Below are positions 9,500-19,049 of a stretch of 64,000 nucleotides of DNA, in pieces. Source of the stretch: Pseudomonas fluorescens NCIMB 11764 (lineage in GTDB: Bacteria; Pseudomonadota; Gammaproteobacteria; Pseudomonadales; Pseudomonadaceae); NCBI RefSeq assembly GCF_000293885.2, contig NZ_CP010945.1, forward strand, positions 4,484,001-4,548,000. Reading direction: 5' to 3'. Position numbers and translations under genes: made by a program. How positions within the stretch are numbered: position 1 is the stretch's first letter; each line of letters opens with the position of its first letter. The notes beneath the pieces were generated by a model that made no database searches, was not told the origin of the DNA, and saw nothing but the letters and a program-made list of their open reading frames with translations.

Positions 9500-10537
9500 A
9501 TGGTGCGTCTTTGTGCAACGTTACTGATTTGCCTGCTCAGCAGCCTGAATTCAGTGCACGCCGCGCCTGCGCCACATCCTCACTGGAGCGTCGGCTTCCA
9601 TGAGATGAGTTTTCTCGACCCGCTGGACCTGCAACCGATGCGCGCCATCGCGTTCTACCCCTCCAGCGACCGGGAACACACCAGCCAACTCGAGGGCTAC
9701 ACGGTCGAAGCGGGCGAAGACACCCGCGTCGCCATCGGCCGTTTCCCGATGCTGATGCTGTCCCACGGCAACACCGGCACGCCGCTGGCCCTGCATGACC
9801 TCGCCACGTCGCTGGCGCGCAAGGGTTTCGTGGTGGTGGCGGTGATTCATCCCGGCGACAACTCCAAAGACCACAGCCGCCTCGGCACCTTGAGCAACCT
9901 GTACGGTCGGCCGATCCAGATTTCCGAAGCCATAACCGCCACCCTGGGCGACCGCATGCTCGCGCCGTTCGTCAATGCCGACCAGGTCGGGGTGATCGGT
10001 TACTCGGCGGGCGGGGAGACGGCGCTGATTCTGTCCGGAGCGACGCCTGATCTGGACCGGTTACGGCGCTACTGCCAGGAACGCCCGGACGACCGCGATG
10101 CCTGCAACACCCAAGGCGAGTTGATCGTCGACCGCGATGACCTGCAACCGGTGGCGGACCCTCGGGTTCACGCGCTGCTGCTGATGGCGCCGCTGAGCCT
10201 GAAGTTCGGCCGTCACACCCTGGCCGACGTGCATGTGCCGGTGCTGCTTTACAGCGGCGACGGCGACAAACTGGTGGCCTTCGACAAAAACGCCGCGGCG
10301 CTGGCGCGCAAACTGCCGATCGCGCCTGACTTCAAGTTATTGGCCGGGGCAGGGCACTTCGTGTTCATGGCGCCGTGCAACGAAGAACAGATTGCCGCCA
10401 TGCCGGCGCTGTGCACCGATGCCGACGGCGTTGACCGCGAAGACATTCACCGAAACATGATTTCCGAAGCGGGACGGTTCTTCTCCCATGCGCTGGGCGT
10501 GCCGACCCGTGCGGGGATGCAAACCGCTGATCAATGA
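9500..10537 (+). CDS. Secreted alpha/beta hydrolase (dienelactone/PAF-acetylhydrolase type)
   Basis: A 345-residue protein with a signal peptide (residues 1-21, ending VHA) and an alpha/beta-hydrolase fold. The oxyanion segment is LSHGNTGTPLALHDL. The nucleophile elbow GYSAG, an Asp in YSGDGDK and a His in GAGHFVF would complete the triad. It resembles predicted dienelactone hydrolases and platelet-activating-factor acetylhydrolase-like esterases. The substrate is unknown. The ATG at 9500 was chosen over the GTG at 9488 because AAAGGTGG is well spaced before it and a clean signal peptide follows. About 280 bases before it hold only the terminator. Confidence 0.8.
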   Translation: MVRLCATLLICLLSSLNSVHAAPAPHPHWSVGFHEMSFLDPLDLQPMRAIAFYPSSDREHTSQLEGYTVEAGEDTRVAIGRFPMLMLSHGNTGTPLALHDLATSLARKGFVVVAVIHPGDNSKDHSRLGTLSNLYGRPIQISEAITATLGDRMLAPFVNADQVGVIGYSAGGETALILSGATPDLDRLRRYCQERPDDRDACNTQGELIVDRDDLQPVADPRVHALLLMAPLSLKFGRHTLADVHVPVLLYSGDGDKLVAFDKNAAALARKLPIAPDFKLLAGAGHFVFMAPCNEEQIAAMPALCTDADGVDREDIHRNMISEAGRFFSHALGVPTRAGMQTADQ

Positions 10538-10553
10538 TCTACCCAGTGGGAAC

Positions 10554-10662
10554 CAGCCCCTGTAGCGAGGGAGCTTGCTCCCGCTGGGTCGCGAAGCGGC
10601 CCCAAAAGCTTTGCGACTGCTTCGCAGCCGAGCGGGAGCAAGCTCCCTCGCCACAGGGGCTG
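10554..10662. repeat. REP-like palindrome between convergent genes
   Basis: Long inverted repeat with outer arms CAGCCCCTGTAGCGAGGGAG and its near complement. The inner arms contain GGTCGCGAAGCGGCC and CTGCTTCGCAG. It lies between the hydrolase gene and the leftward MFS gene and could act as a two-way transcription end. Confidence 0.75.
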
Positions 10663-10682
10663 TTCCACACTGATTACGGGCG

Positions 10683-11870
10683 TCAGGCCATTGCCCGACG
10701 TTTCAGCAACAGGGTCAAACCCAGGCCAGTGATCGACAGCAACGCCGCACTGAAGAAAATCCACGAATACCCCAGATTCAACGCCACCGCGCCCATCACC
10801 GGTCCGGCAATCGCCAACGCCAGGTCGAAAAACACCGCGTAAGCACTCAACCCCGCACCGCGACTGGAATTGGGCACCTGTTTGATCGCCTCTACCCCGA
10901 GCGCCGGATACACCAGCGACAAACCGAACCCGGCCAGGCCGGCACCGACCAGGGCAAAACCGGTCGAAGGCGCGAGCCACAGCAGTACCAGGCCCGCCGT
11001 TTCAATGCTCATGCAGGCAATCGCCGAGGTGAATCCACCGAAGCGGCTGATGGCCGAAATAAACAGCAACCGCGCCAGGATGAAGCAGATCCCGAACACC
11101 GTCAGACAGTAGGCGGCGCCGGTCCAGCCACGGCTGAGGTAGTACAGGGTAATGAAGGTGGTCAAGGTGCCGTAACCGATAGACGCCAGGCTCAGGCTCG
11201 CGCCGAAGGGCGCAATGCGCCCGAACACCGCCCAGAACGGCAGGCGTTCACCGCGTACCACCGGCACCGACGGTTTGTTGCGGATGAGCACCAGCGCCAA
11301 CGCTGCCAGCAAGGACAACGCGATCCCCAGGCTGGCAAAACCATATTCCGTGACCATCACCACGCCCAGCGGCGCGCCAATGGCGATGGCGCCGTAGGAC
11401 GCGATGCCGTTCCAGGAAATCGAGCGTGCGGTGTGTTCAGCGCCCACTTGGCCCATGCACCAACTGATGGTGCCGACGCCGATCAAGCCCTGTGCGATAC
11501 CCAACAACAAGCGGCCTGCGATCAGGATCAACAGACTCGTCAGCGGAAAGCTTTGCAACAGCGTCGACACCAACGTCAACACGCCGCTCAACACAATCCC
11601 CGACAACCCGTAAACAATCGCTCGCTTGGTGCCGATGTTGTCCGACATGCGCCCGGCCATCGGGCGGCTGAGCAGGGTGGCGAGGTATTGGGAGCCGATG
11701 GTCAGCCCGGCCACGACCGCACTGAAACCGAGCTGCTCATGGACATAACCCGGCAACACCGCAATCGGCAGGCCGATGCAGAGGAAGGCAATAAAGGTAT
11801 AGAAAACGATGGAGACGATCTGCAGGGTGATCGCCATGGAGCTTTGCGGTGGCAGTGGCTGCGCAGACAT
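10683..11870 (-). CDS. MFS transporter, YhhS-like
   Basis: A 395-residue protein with twelve predicted membrane helices and the MFS loop RPMAGRMSDNIGTKRA between helices 2 and 3. It resembles the YhhS/SetA-like arabinose and drug efflux branch of the major facilitator superfamily. Substrate not predictable. It is a single leftward gene flanked by palindromic repeats on both sides. Confidence 0.82.
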   Translation of the reverse strand: MSAQPLPPQSSMAITLQIVSIVFYTFIAFLCIGLPIAVLPGYVHEQLGFSAVVAGLTIGSQYLATLLSRPMAGRMSDNIGTKRAIVYGLSGIVLSGVLTLVSTLLQSFPLTSLLILIAGRLLLGIAQGLIGVGTISWCMGQVGAEHTARSISWNGIASYGAIAIGAPLGVVMVTEYGFASLGIALSLLAALALVLIRNKPSVPVVRGERLPFWAVFGRIAPFGASLSLASIGYGTLTTFITLYYLSRGWTGAAYCLTVFGICFILARLLFISAISRFGGFTSAIACMSIETAGLVLLWLAPSTGFALVGAGLAGFGLSLVYPALGVEAIKQVPNSSRGAGLSAYAVFFDLALAIAGPVMGAVALNLGYSWIFFSAALLSITGLGLTLLLKRRAMA

Positions 11871-11950
11871 GAGGGCTCGTTCGCGGGCGGCGGTGGGAGT
11901 ACAGCATCATGGCGCGGGCTGCGAATAAAAGGAAGCAGGCTAACGATAAC

Positions 11951-12030
11951 ATCAAAAGATCGCAGCCTTCGGCAGCTCCTGCATTGGAATACGTCCCCTG
12001 CAGGAGCTGCCGAAGGCTGCGATGTTTGAT
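11951..12030. repeat. Palindromic intergenic repeat (second family)
   Basis: Inverted arms ATCGCAGCCTTCGGCAGCTC and its complement, separated by about 18 bases. A close relative lies at 46.8 kb inside the mannitol operon. It overlaps neither gene and sits just left of the ybiT terminator. Confidence 0.75.
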
Positions 12031-12041
12031 CTTCAGGCAAT

Positions 12042-12070
12042 AAAAAGCCCCGTCACCAGGACAGGGCTTT
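12042..12070 (-). terminator. Rho-independent terminator after ybiT
   Basis: On the minus strand AAAGCCCTGTC pairs with GACGGGGCTTT and is followed by a T run. It lies about 20 bases beyond the ybiT stop. Confidence 0.8.
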
Positions 12071-12087
12071 CCATTGTCAGCCAGTGT

Positions 12088-13677
12088 TTAGAACACTACA
12101 CCTTGGCTGCGCAGGTAATCATCATAAGTACCGCTGAAGTCGATCACGCCGCTGGCGCTCAACTCGATGATGCGGGTCGCCAGCGACGACACGAACTCAC
12201 GGTCGTGGCTGACGAAGATCAATGTGCCCGGATAGTTTTCCAGCGCCAGGTTCAGCGCCTCGATGGATTCCATGTCCAGGTGGTTGGTCGGTTCGTCCAT
12301 GATCAGCACGTTCGGCTTTTGCAGGATCAGCTTGCCGAACAGCATGCGACCTTGCTCACCACCGGAGATGACCTTGACCGACTTGAGGATCTCGTCGTTG
12401 GAGAACAGCATCCGGCCGAGGGTGCCGCGAACGATTTGCTCGCCGCCCTGAGTCCATTGGCCCATCCAGTCGAACAGGTTGCAGTCGTCTTCGAAGTCGT
12501 GCGCATGGTCCTGGGCGTAGTAGCCCAGTTCCGCGGCGTCGGTCCACTTCACGGTGCCGGCGTCCGGGGTCAGTTCGTTGACCAGGGTGCGCAGCAGGGT
12601 GGTTTTACCGATACCGTTCGGGCCGATGATCGCCACGCGTTCGCCCGCTTCAACCTGGAAGCTGAAGTCCTTGAACAGTGTCTTGCCGTCGAAGCCTTTG
12701 GCCATGCGCTCGACGATGACCGCCTGGCGGTGCAGCTTCTTGGTCTGTTCGAAACGGATGAACGGGCTCACGCGGCTGGAAGGCTTGACCTCGGCCAGCT
12801 GGATCTTGTCGATCGCCTTGGCGCGGGAAGTGGCCTGCTTGGCTTTCGAGGCGTTGGCCGAGAAGCGGCTGACGAACGATTGCAGTTCCGAAATCTGTGC
12901 CTTCTTCTTGGCGTTGTCCGACAGCAGTTGCTCGCGGGACTGGGTCGCCACGGTCATGTATTCGTCGTAGTTGCCCGGGAACAGGCGCAGCTCGCCGTAA
13001 TCCAGGTCAGCCATGTGGGTGCACACGCTGTTCAGGAAGTGACGGTCGTGGGAGATGATGATCATCAGGCTGGAGCGCTGGGTCAGAATGTTTTCCAGCC
13101 AGCGGATGGTGTTGATGTCCAGGTGGTTGGTCGGTTCGTCGAGCAACAGCACTTCAGGATCGGAGAACAGTGCCTGAGCCAGCAAGACCCGCAGCTTCCA
13201 GCCTGGGGAAACCTCGCTCATCGGGCCAAAGTGTTGCTCGATGCCGATACCCAGGCCCAGCAGCAGCTCGCCAGCGCGGGATTCGGCGGTGTAGCCGTCC
13301 ATTTCGGCGAACTCGGTTTCCAGCTCGGCCACGGCCATGCCGTCTTCTTCGGTCATTTCCGGCAGCGAGTAGATACGGTCGCGCTCGGCCTTGACCTTCC
13401 ACAGCTCTTCGTGACCCATGATCACGGTATCGATCACGGTGAATTCTTCGTAGGCGAACTGGTCCTGGCGCAATTTACCCAGGCGCACGTTCGGCTCGAG
13501 CATGACCTGGCCGCCGGACGGCTCGAGGTCGCCACCGAGGATTTTCATGAAGGTCGATTTGCCGCAGCCGTTGGCGCCGATCAGGCCATAGCGGTTGCCC
13601 GCACCGAATTTGACCGAAACGTTTTCGAATAGCGGCTTGGCGCCGAACTGCATCGTGATGTTAGCTGTAGAGATCAA
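12088..13677 (-). CDS. ybiT: ABC-F family ATPase YbiT
   Basis: A 529-residue soluble protein with two ABC ATPase domains and no membrane segment. Walker A motifs are GANGCGKST and GPNGIGKTT, and Walker B is [11 protein letters not shown] and [11 protein letters not shown]. The first signature is the atypical SPGWKLR of the YbiT subgroup; the second is SGGEQGR. Length and signature fit YbiT rather than EttA or Uup. ABC-F proteins bind the ribosomal E site and relieve particular stalls. Monocistronic, with its own terminator. Confidence 0.9.
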   Translation of the reverse strand: MISTANITMQFGAKPLFENVSVKFGAGNRYGLIGANGCGKSTFMKILGGDLEPSGGQVMLEPNVRLGKLRQDQFAYEEFTVIDTVIMGHEELWKVKAERDRIYSLPEMTEEDGMAVAELETEFAEMDGYTAESRAGELLLGLGIGIEQHFGPMSEVSPGWKLRVLLAQALFSDPEVLLLDEPTNHLDINTIRWLENILTQRSSLMIIISHDRHFLNSVCTHMADLDYGELRLFPGNYDEYMTVATQSREQLLSDNAKKKAQISELQSFVSRFSANASKAKQATSRAKAIDKIQLAEVKPSSRVSPFIRFEQTKKLHRQAVIVERMAKGFDGKTLFKDFSFQVEAGERVAIIGPNGIGKTTLLRTLVNELTPDAGTVKWTDAAELGYYAQDHAHDFEDDCNLFDWMGQWTQGGEQIVRGTLGRMLFSNDEILKSVKVISGGEQGRMLFGKLILQKPNVLIMDEPTNHLDMESIEALNLALENYPGTLIFVSHDREFVSSLATRIIELSASGVIDFSGTYDDYLRSQGVVF

Positions 13678-14091
13678 AGGTTTTTCCTGCGAAGCATTCA
13701 GAGTAGCTAGGGTTGCGGCAGTACCGATTCAGTACCCGTTTCCGGTTTTCGAACCACAGGAAATGCATCCCGGTCAGAAGCGGAAGGTCCATCTGGCAAT
13801 AAGTGGACAGCAGCATGTGGAGCGCTTGGCCCGAGTCGAAGTGCGCTGAGACGGGGTTCATTCCCGTCATCAACCAAGGGGGGCGCGTAATGTTTGGCGG
13901 CGATTGTACTGGTCTGGCTCTTTAAACGATAGGGCATTGAGGCCGCACGGGTGCTTTGGCGGTACCAGCGGACAGATTTTCACATCTGAACGTTAACTAT
14001 TGGTTACAAATCGTGGCTAAAATGCCATCTTTCGAACTGATGCCGACAGGCACGGACGCAGTTTGTTCACTTCTGACGTGTGACGATTTCC
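13678..14091. other. Divergent intergenic region, ybiT / lpxO-like gene
   Basis: About 410 bases with no supported gene. Short frames on the minus strand (13661-13937) have no ribosome site and overlap the ybiT start. Promoters for both flanking genes must lie here. An AT-rich TGGTTACAAATCGTGGCTAAAA stretch near 14000 could be part of the rightward one. Confidence 0.35.
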
Positions 14092-14991
14092 GTGAAACTC
14101 ATCATTGCCGCTGTTTATGCTGTATCGATTGCGTACGTGCACCTGCGCGGTCGGGTGCGCCACAAGTTGGGCCGCCAACTGAGCGATCACTCGACGTTTC
14201 TGGCGCCGATCAATTGCTTCCTTTATCTGTTCTCGAAAATTCCCAACAAGCCTTACCTCGATCCAGCCGACTTCCCTGACCTGAGCCCATTGCAGACGCA
14301 TTGGGAAGAAATCCGCGCCGAAGGCCAGAACCTGCTCCGGGCGGGTGAAATCAAGCGTTCGAACCAGTACGACGACGTCGGCTTCAACTCGTTCTTCAAG
14401 ACCGGCTGGAAACGCTTTTACCTCAAATGGTATGGCGACAGTCATCCTTCGGCGATGAAACTCTGCCCGCGCACCACAGAGCTGGTGCAGAGCATCGGCT
14501 CGATCAAGGCCGCGATGTTCGCCGAGTTGCCACCGGGTTCGAAACTGGTGCGTCACCGCGATCCGTATGCCGGTTCCTACCGTTATCACCTGGGCCTGGA
14601 AACGCCGAACGACGCGGGCTGCTACATCAACGTCGATGGCGAGAATTATCACTGGCGCGATGGTGAAGCGGTGATATTCGATGAAACCTTCATCCATTAC
14701 GCTGAAAACACCACGCAGCAGAACCGCATCATTCTGTTCTGCGACATCGAGCGACCGATGAAGTACCGCTGGGCGGCGGCGTTCAACGGCTGGTTCAGCC
14801 GTCACGTGATGTCGGCGGCGGGCGCACCGAACGATGTGGGTGACAAGACCGGCGGGATCAATCGCCTGTTCGCCAGAATCTACAAGATTCGCCTGCGCGG
14901 CAAAGCGTTGAAGAAGCGTAACCGCAAGCTGTATTACCTGGAGAAGTGGGCGATTTTTGCCGGGTTGCTGGCGGTTTTTGTCTGGATTTGA
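14092..14991 (+). CDS. lpxO: LpxO-like aspartyl/asparaginyl beta-hydroxylase
   Basis: A 299-residue protein anchored by hydrophobic segments at both ends (IIAAVYAVSIAYV and IFAGLLAVFVWI) around a Fe(II)/2-oxoglutarate dioxygenase domain. The metal facial triad is visible as HRDPYAGSYRYHLGL near residue 155 and FIHYAENTTQQNR near residue 200, with an Arg for 2-oxoglutarate. LpxO hydroxylates the secondary acyl chain of lipid A at carbon 2 on the inner membrane face. The GTG at 14092 gives the usual N terminus; a GTG at 14080 is the alternative. Pseudomonas often has several paralogues, so the exact target is not certain. Confidence 0.82.
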   Translation: MKLIIAAVYAVSIAYVHLRGRVRHKLGRQLSDHSTFLAPINCFLYLFSKIPNKPYLDPADFPDLSPLQTHWEEIRAEGQNLLRAGEIKRSNQYDDVGFNSFFKTGWKRFYLKWYGDSHPSAMKLCPRTTELVQSIGSIKAAMFAELPPGSKLVRHRDPYAGSYRYHLGLETPNDAGCYINVDGENYHWRDGEAVIFDETFIHYAENTTQQNRIILFCDIERPMKYRWAAAFNGWFSRHVMSAAGAPNDVGDKTGGINRLFARIYKIRLRGKALKKRNRKLYYLEKWAIFAGLLAVFVWI

Positions 14992-15015
14992 ATTCAGCGT
15001 TGCCGCTCATTACGC

Positions 15016-15082
15016 CATCGCGAGCAGGCTGGCTCCCACAATGAAATGCGTTTCAACTGTGGGAGCCAGCCTGCTGGCGATG
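15016..15082. repeat. REP-like palindrome (third family)
   Basis: Arms ATCGCGAGCAGGCTGGCTCC and GGGAGCCAGCCTGCTGGCGA separated by about 20 bases. The same type recurs at 21.6, 41.5 and 48.7 kb. It lies between the convergent hydroxylase and ku genes. Confidence 0.8.
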
Positions 15083-15127
15083 AGGCCGGTAGATTCTCCG
15101 AAAAACGCTCAGTCACCCTGTCATCGA

Positions 15128-16000
15128 TCAACCACTTGACCGTTTCGTAGCTTTTTTCGCCGCCGCCGGTTTTTCCGCTGACTTCGATTTGGCAGCCGCT
15201 TTTCCACCAGCCTTGCCCCCCAAACTGCGCTTGAGCAATTCGGTCAAATCGATAACATCCGCCGTCTTGCGCTCTTCCTCGCCGGTCGCTGTCTCGACAT
15301 CCTCGATCTTTCCTTCATTCGCCTTCTTCTCGACCAGCGCCATGATCTTGTCTTCGAAACTGTCGCGATAATCGTCCGGGCTCCAGTCGCCGCTCATGTC
15401 CTGCACCAACCGTTTGGCCATGTCCAGCTCACCCTTGGCCAATTCCGGTTTGGTCACCTCACTGCCCAGTTCAAGCGTATCGAGGCTGCGTACTTCCGCT
15501 GGCCAGCGCAGCATCACCAACACCATCGCCGAGTCCAGCGGCATCAGCGCGGCCAGGTGCTGACGGGTATGCAGAACGACATGGGCGAGGGCGACCTTGT
15601 TGGTTTTGCTCAGGGTTTCGCGCAGCAACGCATAGACTTTGCCACCGCGTTTGTCCGGCGCAAGGTAGTAGGGCGTGTCGATGTTTTGCAGGGGAATCTG
15701 GTCGGCGTCGACAAAGGAAAAGATATCAATGGTTTGCGTGGATAGCGGATGCGCCGACTTGATCTCTTCCTCACTGAGCACTACATAGCGACCCTTTTCG
15801 TACTGCACACCCTTTACGATGTTTTCCTTGGTCACTTCCTTGCCGGTGACCTTGTTCACGCGTTTGTAGCCCACCGGCTCCATGCTGCGGCTGTCGAGCC
15901 AGTCGAAATCCACCCCTTGCGAAGACGTCGCCGAGACCAGCGCTACAGGGATATGCACCAGCCCGAAACTGATTGCGCCTTTCCAGATTGCACGTGCCAT
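15128..16000 (-). CDS. ku: Non-homologous end-joining protein Ku
   Basis: A 290-residue bacterial Ku. The N terminus MARAIWKGAISFGLVHIPV is diagnostic and the ring-forming core (MVLVMLRWPAEVRSLDTL) follows. The tail is Lys/Ala/Ser-rich, as in Ku proteins that bind DNA ends through basic extensions. Ku homodimers bind double-strand ends and recruit LigD. No ligD lies in this window, so its partner must be encoded elsewhere. Confidence 0.94.
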   Translation of the reverse strand: MARAIWKGAISFGLVHIPVALVSATSSQGVDFDWLDSRSMEPVGYKRVNKVTGKEVTKENIVKGVQYEKGRYVVLSEEEIKSAHPLSTQTIDIFSFVDADQIPLQNIDTPYYLAPDKRGGKVYALLRETLSKTNKVALAHVVLHTRQHLAALMPLDSAMVLVMLRWPAEVRSLDTLELGSEVTKPELAKGELDMAKRLVQDMSGDWSPDDYRDSFEDKIMALVEKKANEGKIEDVETATGEEERKTADVIDLTELLKRSLGGKAGGKAAAKSKSAEKPAAAKKATKRSSG

Positions 16001-16186
16001 GGTCGTCTACTCGCGAGTGATGATCAGGTGACCCGTGGCTCGGCGCAAAAGTTTCAGCGGCGAGTGGCCCAGCCCCGCCGGGGAATCAACTTCGTGTTAC
16101 ATCTTGTCGGGGAGGTTTTGGTTAACAAATCCGAACCCTGGGCGTAGCGTGCTATCGAAAGCGCTATCCACGTAGAGAGGCTGCCC

Positions 16187-16543
16187 ATGAACCGATTAGT
16201 GCCTGGCATCATCGCGATGGCTTTGAGTGCCGTACTGAGCAACGTGGCCCTGGCTGAGGGTCCGTCGCCTGCATTCCCTTTGCTGTTGGCCCAGAGCCCG
16301 ACGGGCGCCGCCAGCAATCCTTACAACAGCCCGATCCGCCGGGCCAACCCCAACAGCATGCAAGGCACGCAACCCAGCGCTCCGGTCATTCGCGGGCCCA
16401 ACACCGTGCCGGTTCCGCGGCCGCCGACTTTGGACAACGGTGGCATCGGCAACCGCTATCCCCAGGATCGCTCGGCGCCTGTCAGCCCACCGAAGTTCAT
16501 CCCCAATCCGCCGCACCGAGACGCAGACACCAGCAACCGTTGA
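16187..16543 (+). CDS. Secreted Pro/Asn-rich hypothetical protein
   Basis: A 118-residue protein with a signal peptide (residues 1-23, ending ALA). The rest is rich in Pro, Asn, Arg and Ser with no hydrophobic core, so it is probably disordered in the periplasm. It precedes the aldose dehydrogenase by 51 bases on the same strand and may share its transcript. Family not recognised. Confidence 0.6.
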   Translation: MNRLVPGIIAMALSAVLSNVALAEGPSPAFPLLLAQSPTGAASNPYNSPIRRANPNSMQGTQPSAPVIRGPNTVPVPRPPTLDNGGIGNRYPQDRSAPVSPPKFIPNPPHRDADTSNR

Positions 16544-16594
16544 GCGGCAGGACGTTAATCCTGCCAGCCATCCAGACGACAAAAGGAATCGTGC

Positions 16595-17746
16595 ATGTTG
16601 CGAACATCCCTCCTGGCCACAGTCTGTGCCAGCGCATTGATCACCGTCGCGGCGCCTGTTTTTGCCGCGTCCGTACAGGAGCTGAAAAGCGAGCAGGGCA
16701 CCCTTGAGGTGACGACGATCGTCAAGGGGCTGGACCATCCGTGGGCCTTGGCTTTTCTGCCTGACAGACAAGGGATGCTGGTCACCGAACGGCCCGGCAA
16801 CCTGCGCGTGGTCAGTGCCGATGGCAAACTCTCCGGGCCGCTCAGCGGCGTACCGACCGTCTGGGCCAAGGGCCAGGGCGGTCTGCTGGATGTGGTGCTG
16901 TCGCCGGACTTCAAGCAGGACCGCACCGTTTACCTGTCCTATGCCGAAGGCGGGGGTGAGGGCGGCAAGGCCGGTACGGCGGTCGGTCGCGGGCAATTGT
17001 CGGAAGACCTGACCGCCCTGAGGAATTTCAAAGTGATCTTCCGTCAGGAGCCGAAACTTTCGGTCGGCAATCACTTCGGCTCGCGCCTGGTGTTCGACCG
17101 CGATGGCTATCTGTTCATCACCCTCGGCGAGAACAACGACCGGCCTACGGCCCAGGATCTGGACAAGCTGCAGGGCAAGGTGGTGCGGATCTACCCGGAC
17201 GGCAAGGTACCCGACGACAACCCCTTTGTCGGGCAATCCGGCGTACGCCCGGAAATCTGGTCCTACGGCCAGCGCAATCCGCAAGGTGCGGCGCTCAATC
17301 CCTGGACCGGCGTGCTCTGGGAAAACGAGCACGGGCCGCGAGGGGGCGACGAGGTGAATGTCATCGAGCGCGGCAAGAACTATGGCTGGCCGCTGGCGAC
17401 CCATGGCATCAACTACTCCGGCCAACCGATTCCGGAAGCCGAGGGCAAGACTGCCGAAGGCACTGTCGCGCCACGGCACGTCTGGGAAAAATCCCCTGGC
17501 CTGAGCGGTATGGCGTTTTATGACGCTGACCGCTTCAAACCCTGGCAGCACAACGTGTTTATCGGTGCACTGGTGACACAGGAGCTGATTCGCCTGCAGT
17601 TCGACGGCGACACAGTGGTTCACGAAGAGCGCTTGATGGGCGAGCTCAACAAACGCATTCGTGATGTGCGGCAGGGGCCGGACGGGTATTTGTACGTGCT
17701 CACCGATGAGGACGACGGCGTGTTGTACAAAGTCGGATTGAAATAA
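16595..17746 (+). CDS. PQQ-dependent aldose sugar dehydrogenase (YliI/Asd type)
   Basis: A 383-residue periplasmic protein. After a signal peptide (about 24 residues) comes a six-bladed beta-propeller of the soluble glucose/sorbosone dehydrogenase family. Marks include LDHPWALAFLPD, VTERPGNLRVV, GNHFGSRLVFDRDGYLF, GQRNPQGAALNP and ENEHGPRGGDEVN, matching YliI. These use PQQ and Ca to oxidise aldoses, with electrons passed to the respiratory chain. No PQQ biosynthesis genes are nearby. Confidence 0.88.
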   Translation: MLRTSLLATVCASALITVAAPVFAASVQELKSEQGTLEVTTIVKGLDHPWALAFLPDRQGMLVTERPGNLRVVSADGKLSGPLSGVPTVWAKGQGGLLDVVLSPDFKQDRTVYLSYAEGGGEGGKAGTAVGRGQLSEDLTALRNFKVIFRQEPKLSVGNHFGSRLVFDRDGYLFITLGENNDRPTAQDLDKLQGKVVRIYPDGKVPDDNPFVGQSGVRPEIWSYGQRNPQGAALNPWTGVLWENEHGPRGGDEVNVIERGKNYGWPLATHGINYSGQPIPEAEGKTAEGTVAPRHVWEKSPGLSGMAFYDADRFKPWQHNVFIGALVTQELIRLQFDGDTVVHEERLMGELNKRIRDVRQGPDGYLYVLTDEDDGVLYKVGLK

Positions 17747-17760
17747 CACACACAACCCCT

Positions 17761-17855
17761 GTGGCGAGGGAGCTTGCTCCCGCTCGGCTGCGCAGCAGAC
17801 GCCTGCAAAAGAAAGGGGCGCTTCGCACCCCGGCGGGAGCAAGCTCCCTCACCAC
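17761..17855. repeat. REP-like palindrome between convergent genes
   Basis: Arms GTGGCGAGGGAGCTTGCTCC and GGGAGCAAGCTCCCTCACCAC, with an altered centre compared with the copies at 3.9, 10.6 and 25.0 kb. It fills the gap between the dehydrogenase and the leftward GNAT-peptidase gene. Confidence 0.75.
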
Positions 17856-17859
17856 AAGG

Positions 17860-18957
17860 TTACTCACGGCAATATAGAATCACCGCCGCCCGAAGTTTTC
17901 CCCGCCCGAAACTGCTCATCTTCTCGAACTCCCCATGGCTGACCGGCAGATGCTGGCAGTCCATTGGCTGACGATGCTGGCTATGGTCGACATCCGGGTC
18001 ATGCAGGTAGACAAACTCTTCATCACAATCGGTGACGACCACCCAGTGTGGCGATTTGGAGCGGGTCAGCCGATAACTGCTGATCAGCACTAGCGGCTGC
18101 CCGCCATCGGCCAATAATCGCGGCAGGTCCAGCGTCCCGCCGAGCACCTGTTCGACGTCAGTGGCGTCCAACTGTGCCGCGAACTCATCGTGCACCAGGC
18201 GCATGACGTCTTTTTTATGCTCATCGCGCACGCCATCGAGAAACAGCGGCCCCGCCATACTCACTTGCAAACGCACGCGAAACCCGCGCCGCGCTGCCGC
18301 CAGTGCCAGACCTTGAGGGCTGCAACCGCCGTGGCCCGAGGTCATGAACACGGTGGTCGCCTCGCGCCAGATCTGCAGTTCTTCACGGCGCTCCAGCCCG
18401 CGATCGGCGTGCAGGGCGCCCATGGCCATCAGCAGGCACGCCGGGCCGCAGGTGAAGTCGGTGGTCTGCGCATACCACGGCACCTTGATGCTGCGGGCAT
18501 CGCGATGCTGAAGAATGCGTTTCTCCAGGCGCAACGCATCGGCGTGGTCCTGATAATAGTCGTGGATCAGTGCGAAACGTCGATAACCGTTGCGCTCATA
18601 CAGGGCAATCGCCGAGGGGTTGTCGATCCGCACTTCCAGTCGCAAGTAAGCGCAATCATGCTCAAGGGCGCACGCCTCGATGCGCTCAAGCAATTGCTTG
18701 CCCAGCCCGTTACCGCGAGCCTGTTCAGCAATGGCAATCGAGTAGAGCCGCGCCAGTGACGTGCCTCGGTGAAACAGCACCACCGCGTAACCCAACAGTT
18801 GCCCGTCGCGTTCAGCTACCAGCAGCTGTCCGTGAGCCCGCGTGATCATCCACTGAAAACTGCGGCTGGTGAGCCGGTCCGTGGTGAAGCATTGCTGTTC
18901 GAGTGCCAGCAATGCAGGTAAGTCTTCAACTACCGCCAAGCGAAAGACAGGGTTCAT
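17860..18957 (-). CDS. GNAT acetyltransferase fused to C39-like peptidase
   Basis: A 365-residue two-domain protein. Residues 1-150 form a RimI-like GNAT domain with the acetyl-CoA loop QARGNGLGKQLL (79-90). Residues 158-340 form a papain/C39-like peptidase domain with Cys170 in TTDFTCGPACLL, His304 in SPHWVVVTD and Asp320 in YLHDPD as the likely triad. It is divergent from a RimK-like ATP-grasp ligase gene with a 92-base gap. Comparative work on amidoligase systems (Iyer, Aravind and colleagues) described such neighbourhoods as candidate peptide synthesis or modification systems. The substrate is unknown; the pairing with the ligase is the best clue. Confidence 0.82.
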   Translation of the reverse strand: MNPVFRLAVVEDLPALLALEQQCFTTDRLTSRSFQWMITRAHGQLLVAERDGQLLGYAVVLFHRGTSLARLYSIAIAEQARGNGLGKQLLERIEACALEHDCAYLRLEVRIDNPSAIALYERNGYRRFALIHDYYQDHADALRLEKRILQHRDARSIKVPWYAQTTDFTCGPACLLMAMGALHADRGLERREELQIWREATTVFMTSGHGGCSPQGLALAAARRGFRVRLQVSMAGPLFLDGVRDEHKKDVMRLVHDEFAAQLDATDVEQVLGGTLDLPRLLADGGQPLVLISSYRLTRSKSPHWVVVTDCDEEFVYLHDPDVDHSQHRQPMDCQHLPVSHGEFEKMSSFGRGKLRAAVILYCRE

Positions 18958-19049
18958 ATGACCGCCGTAAAAGTTGCGTAACGAAACGGGACTTTCGAAA
19001 AAGTTCGTGCTTAATAGGAAAGGTCTTGTTCTCCAACGGATCAATCACT

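Noticed and set aside
12022..13632. Rightward frame of 536 codons opposite ybiT
   Set aside because: Antisense shadow of the ABC-F gene caused by high GC; composition is non-protein-like.
13661..13937. Short leftward frames upstream of ybiT
   Set aside because: Overlap the ybiT start, lack ribosome sites and resemble nothing known.
17860..18957. C39-like domain considered as a FapD-type or bacteriocin ABC exporter
   Set aside because: There are no membrane helices and no ABC ATPase domain; the protein is soluble and fused to GNAT.
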